The notes under the pieces are model-generated. The model saw only the letters and a list, made by a program, of their open reading frames with translations. It did not search any database and was not told the DNA's origin. From positions 62,001 to 126,000 of the forward strand of contig NZ_FTOB01000007.1 of assembly GCF_900156625.1 (NCBI RefSeq): a DNA stretch of 64,000 bases. Reading direction: 5' to 3'. A program made the position numbers and the translations under genes. The stretch comes from Zobellia uliginosa. Lineage in GTDB: Bacteria; Bacteroidota; Bacteroidia; Flavobacteriales; Flavobacteriaceae. The stretch's first letter is position 1, and each line of letters begins with the position of its first letter. Shown here piece by piece: positions 47,198 to 57,283 of this stretch.

Positions 47198-48892
47198 ATG
47201 AAAAAAAATATACTATTTTGTTTTGGAGTAGCATTGCTGGGCATCTCCTGCTCCAATGATTTTACTGAGGTGGTGCCATCTAACAATGTTTCCACTAAAG
47301 AAGTGTTTACCGACATTAGCCGGGCACAAAGCTTTTTAAATCCGGCCTATGGCTCTGTTCGAAATTCACCATGGATATCCTTAGATGCACAGACCCATAA
47401 TGTCGTGAGAAAAAGCGGTCCTTCGCGTACTGCCGTTTCAGGGGCTACGGCTGAGTCTTCCCCGGTAAGCGGGGAATGGAATTCGGCCATTGGCAAGATT
47501 CTTCATATCAACGAATTTTTTGAAAAGGGCTTTAACGTTACCTATGACGCCTTTGATGAAGAGTTCGCTGAAGCCTTAAAGAAGCGGATTAGAGGAGAGG
47601 CTTTTGGTCTGAGGGCATATTACAAATGGATCTTACTGAAGAATTTTGCAGGACCATCTGCCCAAGACCCCAATACCATGTTGGGCATACCGATTATTGA
47701 TGAAGTACTTACCATTGATAGCGCCAACGATATACCCCGAAGTACATATATGCAGAGCTATGCCAATATTCAAAAAGATCTGGATAGCGCCCTTACCAAT
47801 ATTAACCTGCTACGTTATGCAGGTGATGGTGATGTAGACGGCGTTCGGCTTACCAGTAGAATTTCGGGTGAAATGATTTGGGCCTTACGCGCTAGAATGG
47901 CCCTTTTTGCGGCTAGTCCGGCTTTCGGGCAAATTTCATGGGAAGAAGCGGCAAATACGGCTTATGATGCCATTGCGGCAATCGATGAAGGGGCCATAAA
48001 AGATCTACAACCTTTTGGGAACTTTAATAATGTAGATAATCCCGACCATTTTTGGAGGCGGAGTTTCAGCGAAAACGGCAGCCTTGAATCCCAAAATTTT
48101 CCACCTTCCCTATTCGGAAATGGCGATTGGAACCCTAGTCAAAATTTGGTCGAGGTATTTCCCGATAGCTTGGGATACCCGATAACGGATCCGAATAGTA
48201 TTTACAATCCCGTTGAGCCATATGCGAATAGGGACCCCCGTTTTGAACGTTTTGTTTTCCACAATGGGGAAAATGAATTTCGAAATGCCTTTATCGAAGT
48301 ATTTGCCGGAGGTAAAGATGCTCAGGGAGGTATACGTAAACAGGCCACCCGTTCAGGGTACTACCTGAAAAAGTTTCTTAGCGACAACATCAATCTCGAT
48401 GTAGAGGCCAATGCCAATAAAAAGGACTATAAAGTATATCCTATTTTTGATCGTGGCGGACTATATCTCGATTTTGCCGAGGCTGCCATCGAAGCTTATG
48501 GTATTTCCGGAAAAGGGGGGGATATGGTGTTTTCGGCCAAAGAAGTGCTATCGGCCATTAGAAAAAGAGCCGGTATAACTACCGATCAATATCTCGACCT
48601 TGCAATAAGCGACCTTGATGCCTATCGGAACTTGATACGTAATGAACGACGTATCGAATATGCTTTTGAAGGTGAATATTATTACGATGTACGCCGTTGG
48701 AAAGTTTCCTTGGAAGAATTGAACCAGCCCGTACTAGGTATAAAGGTCGGGAAAGAAACTAGCGATAAATTTAACTATACCGCTACCGAAATAGAATCTA
48801 GGAGTTTTGAGGAATATATGTATTACAACCCTATTCCTCGTAATGAAGTTTTAAAATCGAATACCCTCATTCAAAATTTTGGATGGCAATAG
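47198..48892 (+). CDS. SusD/RagB family lipoprotein, second of tandem pair
   Basis: 564-residue lipoprotein with lipobox GISC (Cys18). Diagnostic segments are KRIRGEAFGLRAYYKWILLK, ISGEMIWALRARMALFAASP, GGLYLDFAEAAIEAYGIS, LSAIRKRAGI and RIEYAFEGEYYYDVRRWKVS. Sequence resemblance to the first SusD is low, so the two pairs probably bind different oligosaccharides or different parts of one glycan. It is followed 28 nt later by the DUF1735/DUF4361 protein. Confidence 0.94.
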   Translation: MKKNILFCFGVALLGISCSNDFTEVVPSNNVSTKEVFTDISRAQSFLNPAYGSVRNSPWISLDAQTHNVVRKSGPSRTAVSGATAESSPVSGEWNSAIGKILHINEFFEKGFNVTYDAFDEEFAEALKKRIRGEAFGLRAYYKWILLKNFAGPSAQDPNTMLGIPIIDEVLTIDSANDIPRSTYMQSYANIQKDLDSALTNINLLRYAGDGDVDGVRLTSRISGEMIWALRARMALFAASPAFGQISWEEAANTAYDAIAAIDEGAIKDLQPFGNFNNVDNPDHFWRRSFSENGSLESQNFPPSLFGNGDWNPSQNLVEVFPDSLGYPITDPNSIYNPVEPYANRDPRFERFVFHNGENEFRNAFIEVFAGGKDAQGGIRKQATRSGYYLKKFLSDNINLDVEANANKKDYKVYPIFDRGGLYLDFAEAAIEAYGISGKGGDMVFSAKEVLSAIRKRAGITTDQYLDLAISDLDAYRNLIRNERRIEYAFEGEYYYDVRRWKVSLEELNQPVLGIKVGKETSDKFNYTATEIESRSFEEYMYYNPIPRNEVLKSNTLIQNFGWQ

Positions 48893-48920
48893 TTTTCCGA
48901 ACGATTAAATTTTAACTGAT

Positions 48921-49832
48921 ATGAAATATAGCTATTTAATGTTGACATTGGTCTTGGCATTGGTTTTCTCTTGTGAAGAGTATGAGGATTATGTTGTAGA
49001 TACCGCGGGTTACACCGATGTTTATTTTCCTAAACCTGAATTACAAAGGTCAATTGTGTCCGGAGAGGGATTGTCTATCAAAGTAGGCGTGTACTTAGGA
49101 GGGGTAAGGGAAAACAACGAGGATCATCAAGTAAAGTATGTAATTGATGAAACCTTGTTGGTCGATACCCCTTATACCCTTATGCCTGATGATTATTACA
49201 GCTTGGGGGAGGATGAGATTACGGTACCTAAGGGCTCGTTTCAGGGTTTGGTCGATGTGAAATTCGATTCCTTGAAATTGGCGCAGGATACCTTGCTTAG
49301 GGATTTTAATTATGCACTTCCTTTTAAGATCGTTTCAACTTCGGTTGATTCTATTCTAGAAGGAAAGGAACAGACGATCATTCCCTTGAAATTAATGAAT
49401 ACCTACGAAGGTAATTTTTATCAGGTGGGATCGTTGAAGCAATTTTTTACCGCAACAAAAGTACTTGATACAGTATATGTATATGGGGATGATTTAGATG
49501 GCCCCAATACACCGATTCGAACCCTTTCCTCTATCATGATGGATACGGTAGACCTTGATGGTATCGGACCTAGAGGGGGAGATGGTTACCATATGCGCTT
49601 AAAGGTCGACCCCAAGGATAATTCAGTGGAAATCATTGCCGATACAGCGTCGGTATATCAAGTTTTTCCTAATGGAAAGAGTACTTGGGATCCCGTGAAA
49701 CGAAAGTTCGTTTTAAGCTATAAGTACAGCGATGGCGAGAGGGATTATGAGGTAGAGGAAAAACTGACCTTTCGGAATCGCGTAAGGGATGGTATAAACG
49801 AATGGAGATGGGAAGGTTTTCCCGGTAACTAG
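48921..49832 (+). CDS. DUF1735/DUF4361-type surface lipoprotein
   Basis: 303-residue lipoprotein (lipobox VFSC, Cys18). The N-terminal half (about 30-155) resembles DUF1735, an Ig-like domain with YTDVYFPKPELQRSIVSGEG and LMPDDYYSLGEDEITVPKGS; the C-terminal half resembles DUF4361 (MNTYEGNFYQVGSLKQFF; YHMRLKVDPKDNSVEIIADT). Proteins of this build often lie directly after SusD genes and are thought to bind glycan at the surface. It is last in the operon, before a terminator. Assignment of the two DUFs is from remembered features and not from a search. Confidence 0.82.
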   Translation: MKYSYLMLTLVLALVFSCEEYEDYVVDTAGYTDVYFPKPELQRSIVSGEGLSIKVGVYLGGVRENNEDHQVKYVIDETLLVDTPYTLMPDDYYSLGEDEITVPKGSFQGLVDVKFDSLKLAQDTLLRDFNYALPFKIVSTSVDSILEGKEQTIIPLKLMNTYEGNFYQVGSLKQFFTATKVLDTVYVYGDDLDGPNTPIRTLSSIMMDTVDLDGIGPRGGDGYHMRLKVDPKDNSVEIIADTASVYQVFPNGKSTWDPVKRKFVLSYKYSDGERDYEVEEKLTFRNRVRDGINEWRWEGFPGN

Positions 49833-50162
49833 AAAAGTAGACTATAAAGATTAAAAGGTTAAAAATGATATTGAACCCGGGAAGCTCGCTTTCCGGGTTT
49901 TTTGTTTTGATAAGATAAGGTCTTTTGGCATGGGGCTCAGTTCGACTCCTCCTCATCTTGACTTCACAGGGCAATCTTTACATGCTTTTTGCATTATTGA
50001 TTGCTTCTATCATCCCTTTCTTCCTCGGGAAGGGATACGTCATAGAATGTTCCTATCATGTTGCGGGTTATTTGATTATCTCAAAATACGACCCGCTTTA
50101 GGAATTTGACGGGGTGCCCGGGCCTATACGAAGGTAAATGGCGATTACGTGTCGTTTACGGT
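49833..50162. other. Convergent intergenic region before the HTCS gene
   Basis: Holds the terminator at 49874-49904. A further stem at 50012-50036 (7-bp arms) lies downstream of the HTCS gene on the minus strand but lacks a T tail. No gene recognised. Confidence 0.5.
49874..49904 (+). terminator. Terminator of the tandem SusCD operon
   Basis: About 10-bp GC-rich stem (49874-49883 with 49890-49899, one wobble) followed by a T run, 41 nt after the stop of the last gene. Confidence 0.88.
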
Positions 50163-53100
50163 TTAGGGCAAATCGGATAAAGCGTTCGATTTGCTACCGG
50201 AAACGTATCGCTTCGCATATTCCGACGGGGTCAGCATATGTTCTTGTTTAAAGCACTTGCTAAAATACTTGGGATCATTGAAGCCACTTTTAATGCAAAT
50301 TTCGGCAATGAGCAAACCAGAATCTTGTCGTATGATCTGGGCCGCCCTTTTTAGTCGATATGAGCGTATAAATTCATTAGATGACTGTCCGGTCAGTTGT
50401 TTTAGTTTACGGTACAGGGCAGAATGGCTCATGCCCATTTTCTTTTTGAACATTTCCGCGGTAAAATCCGGATTATCGAAGTTTTCATCTAAAATCGAAT
50501 GGGCCTTCTTGATAAATAAGGAATCGATTGAATCTACCGAGGTGTCATCAGGAACAAGGTTTACCTTTACTTTGGATATCTCCGATACTCTTTTGACATT
50601 TTTGATGATGTTCTCAATTCTGGCTTTTACGATCTGAATATCGAAAGGTTTGGCAATGTAGTCATTGGCGCCTATTTCCAAGCCCCTCAATTTAAACTCA
50701 TCCGATGTCCATGCACTGAGGAAGAGGAAGGGGATGTGACGTGTCTTCTCGTTCTTTTTTATAGCTTCACAGAATTGTAGGCCATCCATAATCGGCATTA
50801 ATGTGTCGCTCATGATTAACTCTGGAGCGTGTTCTAGGGCTAATTTGAGTCCTTCTTCCCCATTAGGGGCTTCTATGACCTTGAACGTATCGGAAAGAGA
50901 TGATACAATGTACGACCGTATATCGACATCATCTTCTACGATCAATATTTTTGGGGTGCTTTTGGAGTGGACCTTTACCGGAAGGGGACTAGGGTTTTTT
51001 TCGGTGTTCTGTACGGTTATCGGACGCAAGGGCAAAGTTGTCTTTACAATTTCTTCCTGTTTGATTTCCTTGGGTTGATAATACTTTCGCTCTATGGGTA
51101 ACTCTATGGAAAACAGGGAGCCGACCTCAGGCTCGCTTTCTAAAGCAATGGTTCCATGATGAAGGGTGATAAGGCGTTTTACATAGTCGAGACCGATACC
51201 TGCCCCGTTCGGGTTTAGCGACTTGGCTTCCTGCACCTGATAGAAACCTTCGAAAATCTTATGTTGTTTTTCTTTGGCAATCCCTATACCGGTGTCTTTT
51301 ATTTCAATGACAATATGGCCTTTAGACTTCTTGCTATAGCCTAATCCTACCGAAACCAAGCCGTTTTTAGGAGTGAACTTAAAGGCGTTGGACAATAGGT
51401 TGTATACGATTTTCTCTATTTTGTCTTCGTCGACCCATCCTTCCATAGTTTCCACTTCCTTTTTGAATTCTAATCGTACTCCCTTTTGAATGGCGAATTC
51501 ACGGAAAGCATTGGTGGCTTCTTCTAAAATCGCGGCTATATTTTGCTTGGAAACTTGAAGGCTTAAAGTGTCCCCTTCAAGTTTGCTGATATCAAGAATT
51601 TGATCTACAAGACGTAGTAATCGTGCCACACTCGTATCTATCAATTGAAATAGATGGTCTTGTTTGGGGTCTTTTTTGTATCGCCCCAGTTGCTGTAAAG
51701 GGTCTGAAATAAGGGTGAGCGGAGTCCGTAGCTCATGCGAGATATAAGTAAAAAAACGCAATCGCATTTGATTGAAATCTTGTTTGTTTTTCATTTTCAA
51801 CCGCTGCACTATCAAGGCGTTCTTTTGCTGAACGCTGATAAACGTATACTTGTTGTAGAGATACAGCAAGGAAAGCACCAATAAGACCATTAGGGTCCTA
51901 AACCACCAAGTAGCATGAAACGGTGGGGCTATCTCGATGGCTAAAGCCTTTACGTTGGCCGATGCCCCAAGCGTCTTTAACTTTAAAACATAATTGCCGT
52001 GGTTGAGATTGGTAAAACCAATGGTTCTGTTATTTCCGATAGGAACCCATTCATCCATATAGTTTTCCAATATATAGGCGTATTGGTTGCCTCCGGGGTT
52101 GTTGAAGTCTAGGGCGACAAAATCTATGGAGAAATCTTTTTGGTCGGGCTTCAAAAATAATCTGTCGGTTTTAGAGATACTTTTTTCGAGTAGGGACGAC
52201 GCTTCCCCGGCGGTAACTTCCTTATTGTCTATTTTTAGGGAGGTTAGAATTATTTCGGGCTCTGTTCTTTTTCCTAGAATACTATCGGGGTCGAAAACCA
52301 CCAATCCCTTTGATCCACCAAAGGCAAGTCTATTATCGGGTAAAAAGGTCGATGCGCGCGGATAAAACTGATACGATGGAAATTTATGTGGCCGTCCTAC
52401 ATTTTCAAAGGTTGAGGTAGCCTTGTAGAACTTAGAAATTCCCTTAAAAGTACTGACCCAAATCGATCCATCGTCAGTGTCGATAAGACTAGAGACAAAA
52501 TTGGTAGGTAGGCCCTCTTTTTCGGTAAATATGGTAAACTCGCTATTTCTTGGATCGAGGTATCCCATACCGCCGCCTAATGAAGAAAACCAGATATGGC
52601 CCGATTTTTTATCTAGAAGAACTTGACTGATCGGAAAGGACGACAGCTGGGGTGATCGGTAGTTTTTAAAGCTCTTGGTTTTGGTGTCAAAGATGCAAAT
52701 GCCGCCGAAAGTGGCCAAAATTAAGGTATTGTCGCTACCGATTCTTATATCCCTGATATCTTTTCGGCTGTAGCTCTTGAATTCTTGTTTTGATCTATCG
52801 AAGAGGTTTAGCCCCTCTTGTGTACCTACCCATAGATTGTTCTCGGGATCTTCAATGATACAATAAACCATGTCACTGCTTAGACCGCCGGGGTTCAAGA
52901 CATCGTTGTTATAACGGATGAAACCGTTTTTTTTAGGTTTTAAGAGGTTAAGTCCCCCAGAATAGGTGCCTACCCAAATGTTGCCGAGGTAATCTTCATA
53001 AATGCTCGTTACGGTATTAAAACTCAATGATGAAGGGTTCTTTTTATCATAGAGGTACGATGTGTATTTATCTTTTTCGGGGTCGTATACGTTGAGACCA

Positions 53101-54251
53101 CCCCAAGTACCTAACCACAATTTATCGTTACGGTCAAGATACACACTACGGATCCTACTATCGGAAATACTATTGCTGTTATAGGTTAAATGTTTGATCA
53201 ACTCAAACTTGTCATTTTTTGCACTGTTAAAGCATATGCCACCGGTATAGGTCCCTACCCATAATACGCCTTCCCTGTCTTCGTAGACCGAATAAATGGA
53301 ATTGGTAACCAAGCCACTAGTGTGATCCGGAAGGTGCTGGTAATTGGTGAACGATCTATTTTCGGTATCCATTTTGCTTAATCCGCCCCCATTGGTCGCA
53401 ATCCATAAATGGCTATCCGAAGTGTAAAAAATGTCCCTGATTTCATTATGGGGAAGTAAGCTGTTTTTGGTATTGTAGTTCTCAAAACGGACTTTCTGTT
53501 TATTGAAATAGGAGATACCTTGACGCTCCGTACCTATCCAAAGACCTCCTTTGTGATCAAGTGACAAAGATTTTATATGGCTTCCGGCCAAAGAATCAGG
53601 CTTTTTGGAATCCCCAAAGTATTTTGTGAACTTTTCGGTCTTGACATCAAGAAAGTTCAAGCCATTTTCTGTTCCCACCCAAAGATTGTCGTTGTCTTTG
53701 GTCAAAGACCTTACATCTGAATTCGATAGGGAATTTTTGTTATTATAATCGTGTTCGTACGTTTTGAGTATGCCCTTTTTGAGATGGTAAAGCAATAGTC
53801 CTTCAGTAGTGCCAAGCCACATTAAGGAATCATTTTCAAATGCGAGAACACTAACGTGGGGACGACTATCGGATATGCTTGTCAATTCATGCTCAATGAT
53901 CGTTTCTAAATAAGGGTCATAACGTTTGAGTCCATTGTCGGTCGCCAACCAAATATTGTCCTCTGTATCTTCCAACATATCATAGACCTTACGGCCTTTT
54001 AGAGGGGAGGTGCTCTTTTTAAAGATATCCACATGATAGCTATTGTACCTGCTAAGGCCGTCATCGGTTCCGAACCAGAGGTATCCCGTTCTATCTTTTA
54101 GAATGCTGTATATGGTATTTTGTGATAATCCGTCTTCCGTGGTGATAGAGATAAAATCTAGGGCGGATTCCTTTTCAAGGGTCTGGGCAAGTACTATAGG
54201 GAACCTTGTCAAAAACAATAAAATCCATATAGCATAAAATTTTTTAGACAT
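50163..54251 (-). CDS. Hybrid two-component system (HTCS) sensor-regulator
   Basis: Single-protein two-component system of 1362 residues. A signal segment is followed by a periplasmic double propeller of reg_prop repeats (FISITTEDGLSQNTIYSILK; GYLWFGTDDGLSRYN) and a Y_Y_Y domain (YAYILENYMDEWVPIGNNRT), then a transmembrane helix near 785-805. The kinase has the H-box SHELRTPLTL (His839), N-box NLLSNAFKFTP and G-boxes DTGIGIA and GAGIGLDYV. A receiver domain follows with phospho-acceptor Asp1149 (LIMSDTLMPIMDG), then a C-terminal AraC-type DNA-binding domain (MGMSHSALYRKLKQLTGQSS; GFNDPKYFSKCF). All phosphorelay residues are present. It lies between the double SusCD operon and the divergent glycosidase operon, so it probably controls both after binding an oligosaccharide in the periplasm. 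Confidence 0.96.
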   Translation of the reverse strand: MSKKFYAIWILLFLTRFPIVLAQTLEKESALDFISITTEDGLSQNTIYSILKDRTGYLWFGTDDGLSRYNSYHVDIFKKSTSPLKGRKVYDMLEDTEDNIWLATDNGLKRYDPYLETIIEHELTSISDSRPHVSVLAFENDSLMWLGTTEGLLLYHLKKGILKTYEHDYNNKNSLSNSDVRSLTKDNDNLWVGTENGLNFLDVKTEKFTKYFGDSKKPDSLAGSHIKSLSLDHKGGLWIGTERQGISYFNKQKVRFENYNTKNSLLPHNEIRDIFYTSDSHLWIATNGGGLSKMDTENRSFTNYQHLPDHTSGLVTNSIYSVYEDREGVLWVGTYTGGICFNSAKNDKFELIKHLTYNSNSISDSRIRSVYLDRNDKLWLGTWGGLNVYDPEKDKYTSYLYDKKNPSSLSFNTVTSIYEDYLGNIWVGTYSGGLNLLKPKKNGFIRYNNDVLNPGGLSSDMVYCIIEDPENNLWVGTQEGLNLFDRSKQEFKSYSRKDIRDIRIGSDNTLILATFGGICIFDTKTKSFKNYRSPQLSSFPISQVLLDKKSGHIWFSSLGGGMGYLDPRNSEFTIFTEKEGLPTNFVSSLIDTDDGSIWVSTFKGISKFYKATSTFENVGRPHKFPSYQFYPRASTFLPDNRLAFGGSKGLVVFDPDSILGKRTEPEIILTSLKIDNKEVTAGEASSLLEKSISKTDRLFLKPDQKDFSIDFVALDFNNPGGNQYAYILENYMDEWVPIGNNRTIGFTNLNHGNYVLKLKTLGASANVKALAIEIAPPFHATWWFRTLMVLLVLSLLYLYNKYTFISVQQKNALIVQRLKMKNKQDFNQMRLRFFTYISHELRTPLTLISDPLQQLGRYKKDPKQDHLFQLIDTSVARLLRLVDQILDISKLEGDTLSLQVSKQNIAAILEEATNAFREFAIQKGVRLEFKKEVETMEGWVDEDKIEKIVYNLLSNAFKFTPKNGLVSVGLGYSKKSKGHIVIEIKDTGIGIAKEKQHKIFEGFYQVQEAKSLNPNGAGIGLDYVKRLITLHHGTIALESEPEVGSLFSIELPIERKYYQPKEIKQEEIVKTTLPLRPITVQNTEKNPSPLPVKVHSKSTPKILIVEDDVDIRSYIVSSLSDTFKVIEAPNGEEGLKLALEHAPELIMSDTLMPIMDGLQFCEAIKKNEKTRHIPFLFLSAWTSDEFKLRGLEIGANDYIAKPFDIQIVKARIENIIKNVKRVSEISKVKVNLVPDDTSVDSIDSLFIKKAHSILDENFDNPDFTAEMFKKKMGMSHSALYRKLKQLTGQSSNEFIRSYRLKRAAQIIRQDSGLLIAEICIKSGFNDPKYFSKCFKQEHMLTPSEYAKRYVSGSKSNALSDLP

Positions 54252-54867
54252 AGGGGAAGCTTCAAAATGTAAAAATGGTTGGTAGGGTCTTTATGATGAT
54301 GTTATTGGAATCTTTAGCAAACGAACCGATCTATTTTCATGGGGTAAACTTGATTTATAGTGAGACTTAACAAAAGAAAGATATTGATATTCTGGATGGG
54401 AGTGGCGAAACAATAGAAAGACCGTCTAAAATTACGAATTTTTTGATTTTATAGCCAATGAAATATCTTTTTGTTTGTATGGATGTGATAAAATTGACGA
54501 AATAAAATCATTGAAGCGTTTGGATTAAGATAAACACAATTTTCCAGGTAAAGCTAAGGGCTTCCTTTTTTTATGGGATAGGCTCAAGAAAGTGCGCCTT
54601 ATTCTGCCAGTAATCTGAAAAATGTTGTTATTGCCCCATTTTTATTGACTTTGAACAAAATGTTTACCTATTATATCTTATAGTCCACCCCTTGTCTAGT
54701 GTTTTCCTCTTTATTTGAAGACTAACATGTCATGTCTCTATCGGTAATGGGGAATCGGTGTTCATGTTTCGAAAACTGGTCTTAGGCCATTATGCTGTTA
54801 AAGAGCCCGGAAGTGTGTTTTTTTAAAACGGGCCGGGCCGAAAAAAGAACGATAAATATATAATCAA
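54252..54867. promoter_or_regulatory. Divergent promoter region between HTCS and GH3 genes
   Basis: 616 bp, long for this genome. It should hold the HTCS promoter and the HTCS-controlled promoter of the glycosidase operon. A TTTATTTG segment near 54711-54718 resembles a flavobacterial -7 box but lacks a matching upstream TTTG. A GC-rich run at about 54835-54846 can pair with GCCCGG near 54806, a possible leader stem before the GH3 start. No gene recognised. Confidence 0.4.
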
Positions 54868-57273
54868 ATGAGGATAGGTACACTGATAATCGGGATTCTT
54901 CTGTTTTCTTTTCCCAAGGAAGTACATTCGCAAGGCAAGCAAAAGATATATCACAAGAACTGGGTCGATTTTAATAAAAACGGAAGAAAGGATGTTTATG
55001 AAGATTCCACAAAACCTGTAGACCTTCGTATTGAAGACTTGCTTTCACAAATGACCTTAGAGGAAAAAAGTTGCCAAATGGCTACCCTCTATGGCTTTGG
55101 CAGGGTATTGAAAGATGAATTGCCTACTCCCGATTGGAAAAATCAGATATGGAAAGATGGTATCGGCAATATAGATGAGCAACTCAATAATCTAGCTTAC
55201 CACCCTTCGGCCGTGACCGACAAGGCTTGGCCTCCCTCGAATCATATCAAGGCCTTGAACACCATTCAAGAATTCTTTGTTGAAGAAACCCGTTTGGGTA
55301 TTCCCGTTGATTTTACCAACGAAGGCATACGGGGGCTGTGCCATGAAAAGGCCACTAGTTTCCCCTCACAACTTGGGGTAGGGGCTACATGGAACAAAAA
55401 TCTGGTCGGTAAAATAGGACATATTACAGGAAGAGAAGCCCGGCTATTGGGCTATACCAATGTGTATTCGCCCATACTCGATATTGCCCGCGACCCACGC
55501 TGGGGCAGGGTAGTAGAGTGCTACGGGGAAGACCCCTACTTGGTAGGCGAACTCGGATATCAAATGGTAAAGGGCATACAGCAAGAGAAAGTGGTTTCCA
55601 CTCCCAAACACTTTGCCATATACAGTGCGCCCAAAGGAGGTCGTGACGGCGATGCCCGAACCGATGCCCATATTACCGAGCGCGAATTGTTTTCGCTTTA
55701 CTTACATCCCTTCAAACGTGCTATCAAAGATGCCGGCGCCATGGGGGTGATGAGTTCATATAACGATTACAATGGCGTGCCGGTGAGCTCGTCCAAATAT
55801 TTTTTGAACGATATTCTACGTGACGATTGGGGCTTTAAAGGTTATGTGGTGTCCGATAGCCGTGCAGTTGAATTCATCGCCGATAAGCACCATGTGGCCA
55901 AAGACCGTAAAGATGCGGTTCGGCAGGCCGTTCTCGCAGGTTTGAATATAAGAACCGATTTTACCATGCCGGAAGACTTTATTCTTCCGGTTCGAGAATT
56001 GGTCAAGGAAGGAGGGCTTGATATGGCCACCATTGACGACCGTGTACGCGATATCCTTAGGGTAAAATTCTGGCAGGGACTTTTTGATGCTCCTTATGGG
56101 AAGCAAATGAAAGAGGCCGATAAGACCGTCGGGAAGCCTGAGTACCAAGAAGTGGCATACCAAGCTTCCCTGGAAAGCATTGTTTTGCTGAAAAACGAAG
56201 AAAACATTCTCCCTCTCGATTTTTCAAAATACAAATCGATTTTGGTTACAGGCCCCAATGCCAAGGCCATCGATCACTCGGTAAGTAGATATGGCCCTTC
56301 GCACATTGATGTGGTTTCGGTCTTTGACGGAATAAAGGAGAAATTCCCCAAAAATATAGAGATAAAGTATAGCAAGGGCTGTGATTTTTTTGATGAAAAC
56401 TGGCCCGATAGCGAATTGATGAACACCCCTCCGACAGAAGCGGAACAAAGTGAAATCGACAAGGCGGTGGCAATGGCAAAAACGGTAGGCTTGGCCATAG
56501 TGGTTTTGGGCGACGACGAAGAAACCGTGGGGGAATCGAGATCTAGAACCTCATTAGACCTTCCGGGAAACCAACAAAAACTGGTCGAGGAAATTTATAA
56601 AACGGGTACCCCGGTAATCGTGGTGTTGATCAATGGGCGGCCGATGACCATTAATTGGGTCGATAAATATGTGCCGGGTATAGTTGAAGGATGGTTTCAA
56701 GGGAAATTTGGTGGGTCGGCCATAGCCGATGTACTGGCAGGAAATTACAATCCGGGCGGAAAGCTTCCGGTATCCTTCCCTAAAACCGTAGGGCAGTTAC
56801 CGATGAACTTTCCTTCGAAACCGGGCGCCCAAGCCGATCAACCCGCTAAAGGACCCAACGGTTCGGGAAAAACACGGGTAGGCGGCTTTCTTTATCCTTT
56901 TGGTTACGGTCTGAGTTACACCACTTTTGATTATGCGAACTTAAAAATCGAATCGAATATCAAAAACGGTTTGGGGGATGTAGTGGTTTCTGTGGATATT
57001 ACTAATTCAGGGAAGCGAAAGGGCGATGAAATCGTTCAGCTTTATTTTTCCGATGAAACCTCGAGTGTAACGGTCTATGAAAAACAGCTTCGGGGGTTTG
57101 AACGGATTTCCTTGGAGGCCGGGGAAACCAAAACGGTGAATTTTACCTTGTCGCAAGACGATTTGTCGCTTTACAATAGGCAAATGGAATTTGTGCTCGA
57201 ACCGGGAAGGTTCAAAATCATGGTAGGAAGCTCTGCAGAAGATATTCACGTCAGTGGAGACTTGAAAATATAA
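54868..57273 (+). CDS. GH3 family beta-glycosidase
   Basis: Exo-acting retaining beta-glycosidase of 801 residues, with signal peptide ending near residue 22 (VHSQ), so periplasmic. It has the (beta/alpha)8 domain with PRWGRVVECYGEDPYLVGEL, STPKHFAIYSAPKGGRDGDA and nucleophile Asp330 in YVVSDSRAVEF. The alpha/beta sandwich follows (SIVLLKNEENILPLDFSKYK; acid/base candidate Glu in DEETVGESRSRTSLDLPGNQ), then a fibronectin III-like domain (NSGKRKGDEIVQLYFSDETS). Specificity may be beta-glucosidase or beta-xylosidase. First gene of the HTCS-divergent operon, 10 nt before the first GH29. Confidence 0.94.
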   Translation: MRIGTLIIGILLFSFPKEVHSQGKQKIYHKNWVDFNKNGRKDVYEDSTKPVDLRIEDLLSQMTLEEKSCQMATLYGFGRVLKDELPTPDWKNQIWKDGIGNIDEQLNNLAYHPSAVTDKAWPPSNHIKALNTIQEFFVEETRLGIPVDFTNEGIRGLCHEKATSFPSQLGVGATWNKNLVGKIGHITGREARLLGYTNVYSPILDIARDPRWGRVVECYGEDPYLVGELGYQMVKGIQQEKVVSTPKHFAIYSAPKGGRDGDARTDAHITERELFSLYLHPFKRAIKDAGAMGVMSSYNDYNGVPVSSSKYFLNDILRDDWGFKGYVVSDSRAVEFIADKHHVAKDRKDAVRQAVLAGLNIRTDFTMPEDFILPVRELVKEGGLDMATIDDRVRDILRVKFWQGLFDAPYGKQMKEADKTVGKPEYQEVAYQASLESIVLLKNEENILPLDFSKYKSILVTGPNAKAIDHSVSRYGPSHIDVVSVFDGIKEKFPKNIEIKYSKGCDFFDENWPDSELMNTPPTEAEQSEIDKAVAMAKTVGLAIVVLGDDEETVGESRSRTSLDLPGNQQKLVEEIYKTGTPVIVVLINGRPMTINWVDKYVPGIVEGWFQGKFGGSAIADVLAGNYNPGGKLPVSFPKTVGQLPMNFPSKPGAQADQPAKGPNGSGKTRVGGFLYPFGYGLSYTTFDYANLKIESNIKNGLGDVVVSVDITNSGKRKGDEIVQLYFSDETSSVTVYEKQLRGFERISLEAGETKTVNFTLSQDDLSLYNRQMEFVLEPGRFKIMVGSSAEDIHVSGDLKI

Positions 57274-57283
57274 ACCACAACCA

